Below are positions 41,940-52,501 of a stretch of DNA of 64,000 nt, piece after piece. Within the stretch, counting starts at the first letter, position 1, and each line of letters begins with the position of its first letter. The translations under genes were made by a program, and so were the position numbers. The DNA is from Lutibacter sp. (GTDB taxonomy: Bacteria > Bacteroidota > Bacteroidia > Flavobacteriales > Flavobacteriaceae). Location of the stretch: assembly GCF_013139515.1 (NCBI RefSeq), contig NZ_WTAR01000013.1, forward strand, positions 1 through 64,000, read 5' to 3'. Below the pieces are notes generated by a model. The model saw only the letters and a list, made by a program, of their open reading frames with translations, searched no databases and was not told the DNA's origin.

Positions 41940-42512
41940 ATGAAAAAAATACTAAGTTTTTTATTGTTGCTTTCAATTACTTTTTTAGGCTTTACTCAAA
42001 ATACAACTGAACTAAATATAGGAGATGTCGTTTCTAATTTTTCAGCTACAGCTGACACTAATGAATTATGGAAATCTTCAAATTTAAAAACTGATTTTTT
42101 AGTTGTTTATTTTTACCCTGCAGCAATGACTAGCGGTTGCACAAAACAAGCTTGTGCATATCGTGATACTAAAACTACATTTGACAAATTGGGTGTAACT
42201 GTTATTGGAGTTAGTGGTGATGAGGTTAAAAACCTAAAACACTTTAAAGAATCGTATCAACTTAATTTTCCATTGCTTTCTGATACAAATGGAAGCATAG
42301 CAAAAACATTTGGGGTTCCTACAAAAGATGGAGGTTCTATAACCCGTAAAATTAATGGTGAATACTTTTTATTAATTAGAGAAATTACAACTCCACGATG
42401 GACTTTTGTCTTAGACAAAAATCGAAAAATAATTTACAAAAACTCACAGGTTACTGCTGCCGAGGATAGTGAGAATGTGAAAGATATAATTAAGAGGTCA
42501 TCTAAAAAGTGA
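41940..42512 (+). CDS. peroxiredoxin (AhpC/TSA, BCP-like), secreted
   Basis: Signal peptide; VVYFYPAAMTSGCTKQACAYRDTKTTFDKLGVTVIGVSGD. Confidence 0.9.
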   Translation: MKKILSFLLLLSITFLGFTQNTTELNIGDVVSNFSATADTNELWKSSNLKTDFLVVYFYPAAMTSGCTKQACAYRDTKTTFDKLGVTVIGVSGDEVKNLKHFKESYQLNFPLLSDTNGSIAKTFGVPTKDGGSITRKINGEYFLLIREITTPRWTFVLDKNRKIIYKNSQVTAAEDSENVKDIIKRSSKK

Positions 42513-42517
42513 CATTT

Positions 42518-42599
42518 TCGGCAACCTGAACTTGATTCAGGTTCTCATAATAATTGATTATCAGTATGGTGAGATTCTGAATCTAGTTCAGAATGACGG
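42518..42599. repeat. REPIN-like inverted pair of palindromic repeats
   Basis: Arm 1 42518-42546 tcggcaacctgaacttgattcaggttctc; arm 2 reverse complement (42599-42571) ccgtcattctgaactagattcagaatctc; clear homology in inverted orientation. Confidence 0.8.
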
Positions 42600-42647
42600 T
42601 TTTCAATACTTACTAGACAGCCTTTTTTTTATTTTATAAAAAATTAT

Positions 42648-43349
42648 TTAATCTTGTAAAGCAAAAACTTTACGCAACAAATCGGTACTACGGCTACTAA
42701 ATTTTGTTCTTATTTCGTTTTCTTCAACTTCAACCATTCTATAAACTCCTTTTAATGCTTCTCCTGTAACATAATCTGTTAAATCTGGATTTACATCTTT
42801 TGTTAATGGTAAGTTATTGTATTTTGTAATTAAATCAGTCCAAATTTTATCAGCACCAACTTTTTTAAATGAATTATTTATAATTGGATTAAATTTTTGG
42901 TACAAAGCTTCAGAAGTAGTAGTTTTTAAATATTGAGTTGCTGCATTTTTATCACCTAATAATATATTTTTAGCATCGGTAAAAGTCATTCCTTTTATTG
43001 CATCAACAAAAATTGGGATTGCTTCACTTACTGCATCTTCTGCAGCTCTATTTAATACTTTTAAACCTTCATCAGCTAATTTAGATAAACCTATTTTTCG
43101 AAGCGTATTATCTACTTTTTGCAATTCTTCAGGTAGTAATATCTTGGTTAATTCGTTTTTATAAAAACCATCTTTAACTGCTAAGTCACTTACTTGGTTG
43201 CTAATTCCTTTGTTTAAAGCTTCTTTTAAACCTCCTGCAATTTGATCATTTGTTATTCCTCCGTTTGGTAATTGAGTGATTACTTGTTGCAATTCAGCGC
43301 AAGCTGTAAGTTGAAAAATAACGACTGCTAATACTATTTTTTTTAACAT
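42648..43349 (-). CDS. DUF4197 domain lipoprotein
   Basis: Lipobox LTACAE; GGLKEALNKGISNQVSDLAVKDGFYKN, GDKNAATQYLKTTTSEALYQKFNPII. Confidence 0.88.
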   Translation of the reverse strand: MLKKIVLAVVIFQLTACAELQQVITQLPNGGITNDQIAGGLKEALNKGISNQVSDLAVKDGFYKNELTKILLPEELQKVDNTLRKIGLSKLADEGLKVLNRAAEDAVSEAIPIFVDAIKGMTFTDAKNILLGDKNAATQYLKTTTSEALYQKFNPIINNSFKKVGADKIWTDLITKYNNLPLTKDVNPDLTDYVTGEALKGVYRMVEVEENEIRTKFSSRSTDLLRKVFALQD

Positions 43350-43381
43350 CTTTTAAAGTTGATTTTGGCTAATATATTATT

Positions 43382-43552
43382 TTACTTTTTAAAACTATCT
43401 GTTTTTTTATCATATCCAAACGGACAATGTTTACAGCCACTTTTACAACAAGAACCTCTTTTTAAATGGTATTGTTCAGTAAAAACACGATAACCCTGTT
43501 CATTTGTATAAAAATCTCCTTCTTCTAAAGGGATTGGTTTTTTAAAATCCAT
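43382..43552 (-). CDS. small Cys-containing DUF5522-like protein (56 aa)
   Basis: Not in the ORF track: MDFKKPIPLEEGDFYTNEQGYRVFTEQYHLKRGSCCKSGCKHCPFGYDKKTDSFKK. Confidence 0.85.
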   Translation of the reverse strand: MDFKKPIPLEEGDFYTNEQGYRVFTEQYHLKRGSCCKSGCKHCPFGYDKKTDSFKK

Positions 43553-43565
43553 AGTGCAAACATAA

Positions 43566-43600
43566 AAAAAACGCCCTGAAAAATCAGAACGTTTACAACT
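43566..43600 (-). terminator. intrinsic terminator after DUF4136-like lipoprotein gene
   Basis: Minus strand aaacgttctga-tttt-tcagggcgttttttttat. Confidence 0.7.
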
Positions 43601-43616
43601 TATAAATCTTGAGTGT

Positions 43617-44147
43617 TTAATTTAATATTTCGGGTGGATATTTTGCCATAATTTCAGCCACAAATTCCTTAATTCTTTCTTCCTTTTTAATAACGTTTCC
43701 TGAAGTATTTAATGCTCCACTTCCTATTCCTTGCCAAGCTAATTCTTTTTTATTCGCATCAATTAAATCAATAAATAAAGTTCCTTCAGTATATTTTGAA
43801 ATGTGCATTCCAAAATTTGGACCATAATACCAAGGATGCCAACCATAATACATATTATTACTATATACATCAACTTTTTGGCGAGACTTTGTAAATATAT
43901 TTACTAAAACATCTGGATTTTCAGATTTTGTAAATCCCTTTGCTAATAATTCACTTTCAATTGCTTTCAAAATTCTTCTCTTATCCAAATCTGAGATATC
44001 AACTTTATCAATTCCTTTTTTATAAAAAGCAAATGTTTTATAATTGGAGAAATCTGTTTTGGTATCATAATCTGTTGTAACTCTAACCGAGTTACAAGAT
44101 GCCATTAAGAAGAATAGCATTATTGAAAATAACTTTAAAGCTTTCAT
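43617..44147 (-). CDS. DUF4136 domain lipoprotein
   Basis: Lipobox LMASCNS; VRVTTDYDTKTDFSNYKTFAFY, LFIDLIDANKKELAWQGIG. Confidence 0.88.
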   Translation of the reverse strand: MKALKLFSIMLFFLMASCNSVRVTTDYDTKTDFSNYKTFAFYKKGIDKVDISDLDKRRILKAIESELLAKGFTKSENPDVLVNIFTKSRQKVDVYSNNMYYGWHPWYYGPNFGMHISKYTEGTLFIDLIDANKKELAWQGIGSGALNTSGNVIKKEERIKEFVAEIMAKYPPEILN

Positions 44148-44165
44148 TTGAATAATTTTTAAGTG

Positions 44166-46165
44166 TTACAACAAATCCTTTAATAAAGAATCATCCACCA
44201 AATTTGGTAACGTAACTTTTAATTTTGGTTCAACTTCCATAGCTCTTTTAATTGCAAAAGTTGCCCCTTTATTACGTGCCCAATTTCTACGAGCAATTCC
44301 ATTATTTACATCCCAAAAAGCATACTTTTTAAACGCTTTTCTGCTTCAATACTACCATCAAGAACCATACCAAAGCCTCCATTTATAACTTCTCCCCAAC
44401 CTACTCCACCACCGTTATGAATAGAAACCCAAGTAGCTCCTCTAAAACTATCTCCAATAACATTTTGAATTGCCATATCAGCTGTAAATTGCGAACCATC
44501 ATAAATATTTGAAGTTTCTCTGTACGGTGAATCAGTCCCAGAAACATCATGATGATCCCTTCCTAATACAATTGGAGCTGTTATTTCCCCACTTTTTACT
44601 GCATTATTAAATGCTTCAGCTATTTTCATTCTACCTTCTGCATCAGCATATAAAATACGTGCCTGTGAACCAACTACTAATTTATTTTCTTGAGCACCTT
44701 TTATCCACTGAATATTATCAGCCATTTGTTGCTGAGTTTCTTGAGGTGAATTTTTCTTTAATTCCTCTAAAACTTCACACGCAATTGCATCAGTTTTTTC
44801 TAAATCGGAAGGATTTGCACTTGTGCACACCCAGCGAAATGGTCCAAAACCATAATCAAAACACATAGGTCCCATGATATCTTGTACGTATGATGGATAT
44901 TTAAAATCTAACCCGTTTTCAGCCATAATATCTGCTCCTGCTCTACTTGCTTCTAATAAAAATGCGTTCCCATAATCAAAAAAGTAAGTTCCTCTTGCTG
45001 TATGCTTATTAATTACTGTTGTTTGCCTTCTCAAACTTTCTTTTACTTTCTCTTTAAATAAGTCGGGTTTATTAGCCATCATTTCGTTAGCTTCTTCAAA
45101 AGAAATACCAACCGGATAATAACCACCCGCCCAAGGATTATGTAATGATGTTTGATCTGAACCAAGATCAACATATACGTTTTCTTCATCAAACTTCTCC
45201 CAAACCTCTACTATATTTCCTAAATAAGCTAACGAAATAATCTCTTTGCGTTCTTTGGCTTTTTTAACTCTTGTAACCAATGCATCTAAATCAGTAATTT
45301 TTTCATCAATCCAACCTTGAGACAAACGAACCTCCGTGATTTTTGGATTTACTTCAGCACAAACTGTTATACAACCTGCGATATTTCCGGCTTTTGGTTG
45401 CGCACCGCTCATTCCACCTAAACCAGATGTTAAAAATAACTTCCCTGATAAACCCTCTCCTTTTTTAGCTATTTTTCTACCTGCATTTAATACAGTAATA
45501 GTTGTTCCATGAACAATTCCTTGTGGCCCAATATACATGTAACTTCCTGCAGTCATTTGTCCATATTGAGTTACACCTAATGCATTGTATTTTTCCCAAT
45601 CGTCTTGTTTACTATAATTTGGAATCATCATTCCGTTTGTAACAACAACTCTTGGTGCGTTTTTATGTGAAGGAAACATTCCCATAGGATGACCAGAATA
45701 TATTACTAATGTTTGATCACCTTCTAATTCAGATAAATATTGCATTGCCAATAAATATTGAGCCCAATTTTGAAAAACCGCTCCATTGCCTCCATAAGTA
45801 ATTAATTCATGTGGATGTTGTGCCACTTCATAATCCAAATTATTTTGAATCATATGCATAATTGCTTTCGCCTGTTCACACTTTCCAGGGTATTCATTTA
45901 TTGGACGAGCGTACATTTTATAATCTGGACGAAAACGATGCATATATATTCTTCCATATTCTTGCAGTTCTTCAGAAAATTCTTTCACTAAAATAGGATG
46001 ATGATTTTTATCAAAATAACGCAAAGCATTTCTTAAGGCGAGTTCTTTTTCAACTCTTGATAAAATTTCTTTACGTTTTGGTGCGTGATTAATATCACTA
46101 TTATACGCTTTTTTTGGAGGTAACTCAGTAGGAATTCCTTGTTTTATATCTTCTTTAAATGTCAT
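44166..46165 (-). pseudogene. hutU: urocanate hydratase with a 3' frameshift (ORF 44306..46165 plus out-of-frame C-terminus 44166..44314)
   Basis: Main ORF ends ...KRLKSMLFGM*; after adding one base at A-run 44315-44319 it continues LFWDVNNGIARRNWARNKGATFAIKRAMEVEPKLKVTLPNLVDDSLLKDLL*, a urocanase C-terminus. Confidence 0.85.
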
Positions 46166-46352
46166 AATGTTAGATAATTTAGTTCATATTTTAATTAGTA
46201 TCAATTAAAATTATAAACTACGGATAACGAATATCAACTCTAAAATGAGTTAATGCAATGCACCTTTTATATGTGAAGTAAAAAACATCCAAGATATTCT
46301 AAGTTATTTTGAAATACAAATATAACTTAAATTGAGATAATTTTGGGTGTTG

Positions 46353-47207
46353 TTAAATAAACACTACTGTTTTATTTTTAAACACCATAACTTTATGTTT
46401 TGTATGTAATTTAATTGCTCTAGACAGTACAATTTTTTCTAAATCTCTTCCTTTTAAAATAAAATCTTTTATGGTATGTGTATGAGAAACACGTGTAATA
46501 TCTTGTTCAATAATTGGACCTTCATCTAAATCTTCAGTAACATAATGACTTGTTGCTCCAATAATTTTAACACCTCTTTTAAATGCTGAATGATACGGTT
46601 TTGCACCAGGAAAAGCAGGTAAAAAAGAGTGGTGAATATTAATAATCTTATTAGGATAATCTTCAATTAATTTACTAGAAAGTATTTGCATATAACGTGC
46701 CAACACAATAAAATTTATCTGGTGTTCTTTTAACAATTTCAATTGTAAATCTTCAGCTTCAGATTTTGTTTCTTTTGTAACTTTAATACAATAATAAGGT
46801 ATATTAAAACTTTTAGCAACATGTTCTAAATTAGGATGATTGCTAATAATTAAAGGTATTTCAACTTCTAATTCACCCGAACTATATCTGCTTAAAATAT
46901 CATACAAACAATGTTCGTATTTTGACACAAACAATGCCATTTTGGGTTTCAAATCTGAATCGTATAATTGCCAAGTCATCTCAAATTTTTCAGCAATAGT
47001 TTTAGAAAAATGTGTTCTAAAATCTTCAATTAAAAAAATATCTTTAGAAAACTCACACTCTAAGCGCATAAAAAACATTACGTCCTCTCTATCAACATGT
47101 TGATCAATATAAACAATGTTACCCTTTTGTTGCTGAATGTAACTTGTTATTGAAGCAATAATTCCTTTGCTATCATTGCAATTTATTAATAAAGTTATCC
47201 GTTTCAT
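46353..47207 (-). CDS. purU: formyltetrahydrofolate deformylase
   Basis: ACT-like N-terminus (CNDSKGIIASITSYIQQQKGNIVYIDQHVD), MALFVSKYEHCLYDIL, INIHHSFLPAFPGAKPYHSAFKRGVKIIGATSHYVTEDLDEGPIIEQD. Confidence 0.95.
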   Translation of the reverse strand: MKRITLLINCNDSKGIIASITSYIQQQKGNIVYIDQHVDREDVMFFMRLECEFSKDIFLIEDFRTHFSKTIAEKFEMTWQLYDSDLKPKMALFVSKYEHCLYDILSRYSSGELEVEIPLIISNHPNLEHVAKSFNIPYYCIKVTKETKSEAEDLQLKLLKEHQINFIVLARYMQILSSKLIEDYPNKIINIHHSFLPAFPGAKPYHSAFKRGVKIIGATSHYVTEDLDEGPIIEQDITRVSHTHTIKDFILKGRDLEKIVLSRAIKLHTKHKVMVFKNKTVVFI

Positions 47208-47348
47208 CTTAAAAAAATTAGACTTCAAAATTATACAAAAAAAGCGCTTAGATTACTTAAGTATGAAAAGTTACTTAATTACTAATTTTTAGTGAATAAT
47301 TTTAAAAAATTCATAAATTGCAGGTGATTTAGAAGATAATTTTACGAA

Positions 47349-50300
47349 ATGGAAAATATAACACCCTATAAGCCTAAAAATAAAGTTAGAATTGTAACAG
47401 CCGCTTCACTTTTTGATGGCCATGATGCTGCTATAAATATTATGCGAAGAATTATACAAGCAACAGGTGTTGAAGTGATACATTTAGGTCATGATAGAAG
47501 TGTTGAAGAAGTTGTAAACTGCGCTATACAAGAAGATGCCAATGCTATTGCTATGACTTCTTACCAAGGTGGTCATAATGAGTATTTTAAATATATGTGT
47601 GACTTGCTAAAAGAAAAAGGTGCAGCTCACATTAAAATATTTGGTGGTGGTGGAGGTGTAATTCTTCCTGAAGAAATTAAAGAGTTAATGGATTATGGAG
47701 TTACTCGCATTTACACACCTGATGACGGTAGATATATGGGTTTACAAGGAATGATAAATGATATGATTGAACAATCTGATTTCCCTTCCGGAGAAGTTCT
47801 AGATTTTAAAGTTTCTGAGTTAACTAATAAAAATTCAATACAATTAGCGAAATCAATTTCTGCTGCTGAGAATTTTTCTGAAAAACATATCGGTTTTATC
47901 TCAGAAATAAGAAATCAGTCAAAAAAATCTGCTATTCCTGTTTTAGGAATTACTGGAACTGGTGGTTCTGGAAAATCTTCAACAGTTGATGAATTAGTTA
48001 GACGTTATTTAATTGATTTTCCTGAGAAAACTATTGCAATTGTTTCCGTTGACCCTTCAAAGCGTAAAACTGGAGGTGCATTATTAGGTGATAGAATTAG
48101 AATGAATTCGATTAAAAGTAATCGTGTTTATATGCGTTCACTAGCCACTCGTCAATCAAATTTAGCATTGTCAAAACATGTGAGTGATGCTGTTGCTATT
48201 TTAAAAGTTGCCGGTTTTGATTTGGTAGTTTTAGAAACTTCTGGTATTGGACAAAGCGATACCGAAATTTTAGATCATTCAGATGTTTCATTGTATGTAA
48301 TGACTCCTGAATATGGTGCAGCAACACAATTGGAAAAAATTGATATGATTGATTTTGCTGATGTAATTGCATTAAACAAATTTGACAAACGTGGTGCGTT
48401 AGATGCTTTACGAGATGTAAAAAAGCAATACCAACGCAATCATAATTTATGGGAAACCAATATTAATTCAATGCCTGTTTACGGTACAATTGCATCACAA
48501 TTTAATGATCCGGGCACCAATGAATTGTACAACGTTTTAATGAATAAATTGGACGAAAAAACAGGAACAAATTTCAATAGTAAGTTTGATATTTCTGATG
48601 TAATGAGTGAAAAGCAATTTATAATTCCTCCTAACAGAACACGTTATTTATCTGAAATTACTGAAAATAATAGAGCGTACAGCAAAGCAAGTTTATCTCA
48701 AAAAGAAGTTGCTCAAAAGCTATATGGCATTTATAAAACAATTGAAACAGTTTCTAGTGTCAAACTGAGCCTGTCGAAGTTTGGATTAGATAAAGAAAGT
48801 CTTCGACAAGCTCAGACTGACAATAATAAAGACTTTTTAGAATTGTTACTATCTGAATTTGACAAAGTTAAAATGGATTTAAATCCACACAATTGGCAAC
48901 TCATTTTAAACTGGGAAACAAAAAAACAATCGTATAAAAAAGATGTGTATTCCTATAAAGTACGTAATAAAGAAATAAATATAAAAACACATAGCGAATC
49001 ACTTTCACATCTTCAAATTCCAAAAATAGCATTACCAAAATATGAAGCTTGGGGAGATATTTTATTATGGTCTTTAGAAGAAAATGTACCCGGAGAATTT
49101 CCTTACACAGCTGGTCTTTTTCCGTTTAAAAGAACAGGTGAAGATCCTACCAGAATGTTTGCTGGTGAAGGAGGTCCAGAACGCACCAACAGGCGTTTTC
49201 ATTATGTAAGTTTAGGAATGCCTGCGAAACGTTTATCTACTGCTTTTGATTCGGTTACTTTATATGGAAACGATCCACATAGTAGACCAGATATTTACGG
49301 TAAAATTGGTAATGCCGGAGTTTCAATTTGTTGTTTAGACGATGCTAAAAAACTGTATTCAGGATTTGAATTAACAAACCCTATGACTTCAGTGTCTATG
49401 ACCATTAACGGTCCGGCACCGATGATGCTTGGTTTCTTTATGAATGCTGCTATTGACCAAGAATGTGAAAAATATATTATAGAAAATAGTTTAGAAGATA
49501 CTATTGAAGAACAAATAAAAGAAATTTACAACAAGAAAGGTGTTGCCAGACCTGCTTACCAAGGAAAACTACCTGAAGGAAATAATGGTTTAGGATTGCT
49601 ACTTTTAGGTGTTACGGGTGATGAGGTTTTACCGTCTGAAGTGTATCAAAAAATTAAAACTGAAACTATTTGTAAAGTTCGCGGAACTGTACAAGCAGAT
49701 ATTTTAAAAGAAGATCAGGCTCAAAATACCTGTATTTTTTCAACTGAATTTGCCTTACGATTAATGGGCGATGTTCAAGAATATTTCATTACAAATAATG
49801 TTCGTAATTTTTACTCGGTTTCAATTTCAGGATATCATATTGCTGAGGCTGGTGCAAATCCAATTTCTCAATTAGCATTTACGTTGGCAAATGGTTTCAC
49901 TTATGTTGAATACTATTTATCAAGAGGAATGGATATTAATAAATTTGGTCCAAACTTATCGTTTTTCTTTTCAAACGGTGTTGATCCTGAATATGCTGTA
50001 ATTGGTAGAGTTGCTCGTAAAATCTGGGCTAAAGCACTAAAAAATAAGTACGGAGCAAATAGCAGAGCGCAAATGTTAAAATACCATATTCAAACTTCTG
50101 GACGTTCCTTACACGCACAAGAAATTGACTTTAATGATATTAGAACTACGCTGCAAGCATTGTACGCAATTTACGATAACTGCAATAGTTTACATACCAA
50201 TGCGTATGATGAAGCTATTACAACTCCAACTGAAGAAAGTGTTCGTAGAGCTATGGCAATTCAGCTAATTATTAATAAAGAGTTAGGTTTAACTCAAAAT

Positions 50301-50780
50301 GAAAACCCAATTCAAGGATCATTTATTATTGAAGAATTAACCGATTTAGTTGAAGAAGCTATTTATGTAGAATTTGATAGAATTACTGAACGTGGCGGTG
50401 TTTTAGGAGCTATGGAAACAATGTATCAACGAAGTAAAATACAAGAAGAAAGTTTGTATTATGAAACCTTAAAACATACTGGTGAGTTTCCAATTATTGG
50501 TGTTAATACATTTTTAAGCAGTAAAGGTTCACCAACTATTTTACCACAAGAGGTAATTAGAGCAACCGAAGAAGAAAAACAATATCAAATTACGGTAATT
50601 GAAAATTTGAATAAAGGAAATAACAAAAAAGTTACAGAACAAGTTGAACTATTAAAACAAAAATCTATCAACAACGAAAACATTTTTGAACAGTTAATGG
50701 AAGCTTGTAAAGTTTGTTCGATTGGACAAATTACTGATGCTTTATTTGAAGTTGGAGGACAGTATAGACGAAATATGTAA
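47349..50780 (+). CDS. icmF: IcmF-type fused acyl-CoA mutase (B12-binding, MeaI-like GTPase, mutase domain)
   Basis: N-terminal B12 domain ([18 protein letters not shown]), GTPase ([20 protein letters not shown]), mutase ([40 protein letters not shown]). Confidence 0.93.
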   Translation: MENITPYKPKNKVRIVTAASLFDGHDAAINIMRRIIQATGVEVIHLGHDRSVEEVVNCAIQEDANAIAMTSYQGGHNEYFKYMCDLLKEKGAAHIKIFGGGGGVILPEEIKELMDYGVTRIYTPDDGRYMGLQGMINDMIEQSDFPSGEVLDFKVSELTNKNSIQLAKSISAAENFSEKHIGFISEIRNQSKKSAIPVLGITGTGGSGKSSTVDELVRRYLIDFPEKTIAIVSVDPSKRKTGGALLGDRIRMNSIKSNRVYMRSLATRQSNLALSKHVSDAVAILKVAGFDLVVLETSGIGQSDTEILDHSDVSLYVMTPEYGAATQLEKIDMIDFADVIALNKFDKRGALDALRDVKKQYQRNHNLWETNINSMPVYGTIASQFNDPGTNELYNVLMNKLDEKTGTNFNSKFDISDVMSEKQFIIPPNRTRYLSEITENNRAYSKASLSQKEVAQKLYGIYKTIETVSSVKLSLSKFGLDKESLRQAQTDNNKDFLELLLSEFDKVKMDLNPHNWQLILNWETKKQSYKKDVYSYKVRNKEINIKTHSESLSHLQIPKIALPKYEAWGDILLWSLEENVPGEFPYTAGLFPFKRTGEDPTRMFAGEGGPERTNRRFHYVSLGMPAKRLSTAFDSVTLYGNDPHSRPDIYGKIGNAGVSICCLDDAKKLYSGFELTNPMTSVSMTINGPAPMMLGFFMNAAIDQECEKYIIENSLEDTIEEQIKEIYNKKGVARPAYQGKLPEGNNGLGLLLLGVTGDEVLPSEVYQKIKTETICKVRGTVQADILKEDQAQNTCIFSTEFALRLMGDVQEYFITNNVRNFYSVSISGYHIAEAGANPISQLAFTLANGFTYVEYYLSRGMDINKFGPNLSFFFSNGVDPEYAVIGRVARKIWAKALKNKYGANSRAQMLKYHIQTSGRSLHAQEIDFNDIRTTLQALYAIYDNCNSLHTNAYDEAITTPTEESVRRAMAIQLIINKELGLTQNENPIQGSFIIEELTDLVEEAIYVEFDRITERGGVLGAMETMYQRSKIQEESLYYETLKHTGEFPIIGVNTFLSSKGSPTILPQEVIRATEEEKQYQITVIENLNKGNNKKVTEQVELLKQKSINNENIFEQLMEACKVCSIGQITDALFEVGGQYRRNM
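48758..48822. repeat. REP-like imperfect inverted repeat within the icmF coding sequence
   Basis: Left arm 48758-48779 tgtcaaactgagcctgtcgaag; right arm reverse complement (48822-48801) tgtcagtctgagcttgtcgaag; 19/22 match, 21-nt loop; translated as [22 protein letters not shown]. Confidence 0.9.
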
Positions 50781-50799
50781 TGGTGAAATAATAAATTTA

Positions 50800-51195
50800 C
50801 TACATAGATTTTACATAATGACGATGAATTCTATGTAATTTCTTTAATTCTGTTTGAAGTAATTCAACAAAATCTGTTCCGTCTATTTTTAAAGATTTTA
50901 ATTGTAGGCAATCATTGTAAATTCTGTCAATAAAAACCCGAATAGCTTTCGCATATTTAATTCTTAACGTAGGGTTTTCTTCACATTCAGCTTCAACAAT
51001 TTTAGGAACCAACCTATAAGCATTCATCACTAAATTATCTGCATAATTATCTGATTTATTACCAGATCTATGCATCGATAATACATCTTTATCTCCTGTA
51101 ATATATGTAGCTACGTGACGTGATAATTTAAAAATATCTAATGATTTTTGATAAATCACTGATTGATTCAAGTTTGTATTTTTATAAACAGACAT
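50800..51195 (-). CDS. uncharacterised all-helical protein (possible four-helix-bundle type)
   Basis: 131 aa ORF, helical pattern, no confident family match by eye. Confidence 0.6.
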   Translation of the reverse strand: MSVYKNTNLNQSVIYQKSLDIFKLSRHVATYITGDKDVLSMHRSGNKSDNYADNLVMNAYRLVPKIVEAECEENPTLRIKYAKAIRVFIDRIYNDCLQLKSLKIDGTDFVELLQTELKKLHRIHRHYVKSM

Positions 51196-51314
51196 ATTTC
51201 AATATATAATATTATAAAATTAATTAGTAAATAGATAATTTATATTTAATTTTTAAAGTTATAGTGTTAAAATCATTTATAATTTAATAATTTTATATGA
51301 TAAATATTTAAAAA

Positions 51315-51755
51315 ATGAAAATAGACAGTATCAATTGGGGAATTTTAAATTGTTTGCAACAAAATGCTCGTCAATCTAACACTGCAATTGCCTCTAAAGT
51401 TGGCATTACTTCGCCTGCAGTTGCAGAACGTATTCGAAAAATGGAAGACGCTGGGATTATTGAGGGTTACCATGCTAAAGTTTCACATTTTGAAACAGAT
51501 CATCAACTCAAAGCAATTATCACTTTACGCGCTTTTATGGGTAGACTAAAACCATTTATTGAAAAAGTAAAAAGTTTTAATGAAGTTATAAATTGTTATA
51601 GAATAACTGGAAATGAAAATATTGTAATGGAGGTTGTTTTAAACAATCAAAAGCATTTAGAACAGTTTATTGACCAACTGATAACTTATGGAGAAACTAG
51701 TACACATATCGTTTTATCTAATATAATTGAAAATAACCCTATTGTAGAAAAGTAA
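51315..51755 (+). CDS. Lrp/AsnC-family transcriptional regulator
   Basis: INWGILNCLQQNARQSNTAIASKVGITSPAVAERIRKMEDAGIIEGYHAKV. Confidence 0.93.
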   Translation: MKIDSINWGILNCLQQNARQSNTAIASKVGITSPAVAERIRKMEDAGIIEGYHAKVSHFETDHQLKAIITLRAFMGRLKPFIEKVKSFNEVINCYRITGNENIVMEVVLNNQKHLEQFIDQLITYGETSTHIVLSNIIENNPIVEK

Positions 51756-51762
51756 CCCGTAG

Positions 51763-52383
51763 TTAACTTACAATATTAAAAATAGCAGCGCCATAGATTG
51801 CAAAACGTGCAAATCTCAATAAACCAAATAGCAATACTCCTCTTAGTGGATATTTTATCATCCCGCCAGCTAAACAAGTTATTGAAAAAGGTATTGGAAG
51901 TAATGCTCCAACAGCAATTAAAAAACCTCCCCATTTACTTGTATTTTTTAAGTGTTTAGACATTTTATTCTCAAAATACCATTTAACCTTATCCATTTTC
52001 AAAACAGTTTTTCCTATAAAATAAGATAAAACACCGCCAACATAAGACAAACCTGCTAACAACATTAAATTAACTATCGGGTCATTCGTTTTTTTAGACC
52101 AAGCAATAAATATTTCTGGAGGAATTAACCCTAACAAAGTTTCTGAAGCAAAAAATATGGTGAGTATTTGAGAAGTTGCGTAGGTAGCTGTTATAGCATG
52201 TAAACCATCGTTAATATTGTAAACATACTCATTAAATAAAAATAATACTAAAATAAAAATAAAAATTGGTAGCAATGCTTTTTTTAAACTAGTACCAAGA
52301 AATGAATAAAAACCCGTATACGAATAATATTGATGAAGCAGTTCAAATTTGCTTTTCTTATATTTTTTTTTTGAATTATTCAT
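51763..52383 (-). CDS. YqaA/DedA-like membrane protein
   Basis: SNARE-associated style TM protein: FFASETLLGLIPPEIFIAW, SYVGGVLSYFIGKTVL, GALLPIPFSITCLAGGMIKYPLRGVLLFGLLRFARFAIYG. Confidence 0.82.
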   Translation of the reverse strand: MNNSKKKYKKSKFELLHQYYSYTGFYSFLGTSLKKALLPIFIFILVLFLFNEYVYNINDGLHAITATYATSQILTIFFASETLLGLIPPEIFIAWSKKTNDPIVNLMLLAGLSYVGGVLSYFIGKTVLKMDKVKWYFENKMSKHLKNTSKWGGFLIAVGALLPIPFSITCLAGGMIKYPLRGVLLFGLLRFARFAIYGAAIFNIVS

Positions 52384-52501
52384 TTACTTTTTTGGAGTTC
52401 TATTAACTAAGTTGCGAAAATAGTTGTTTTCTTACTTTAAAAAGAAACAAATTGTTACACAAGTAACATTTTTTAGAAAAATTTAACAAAATAGCAAAAG
52501 A

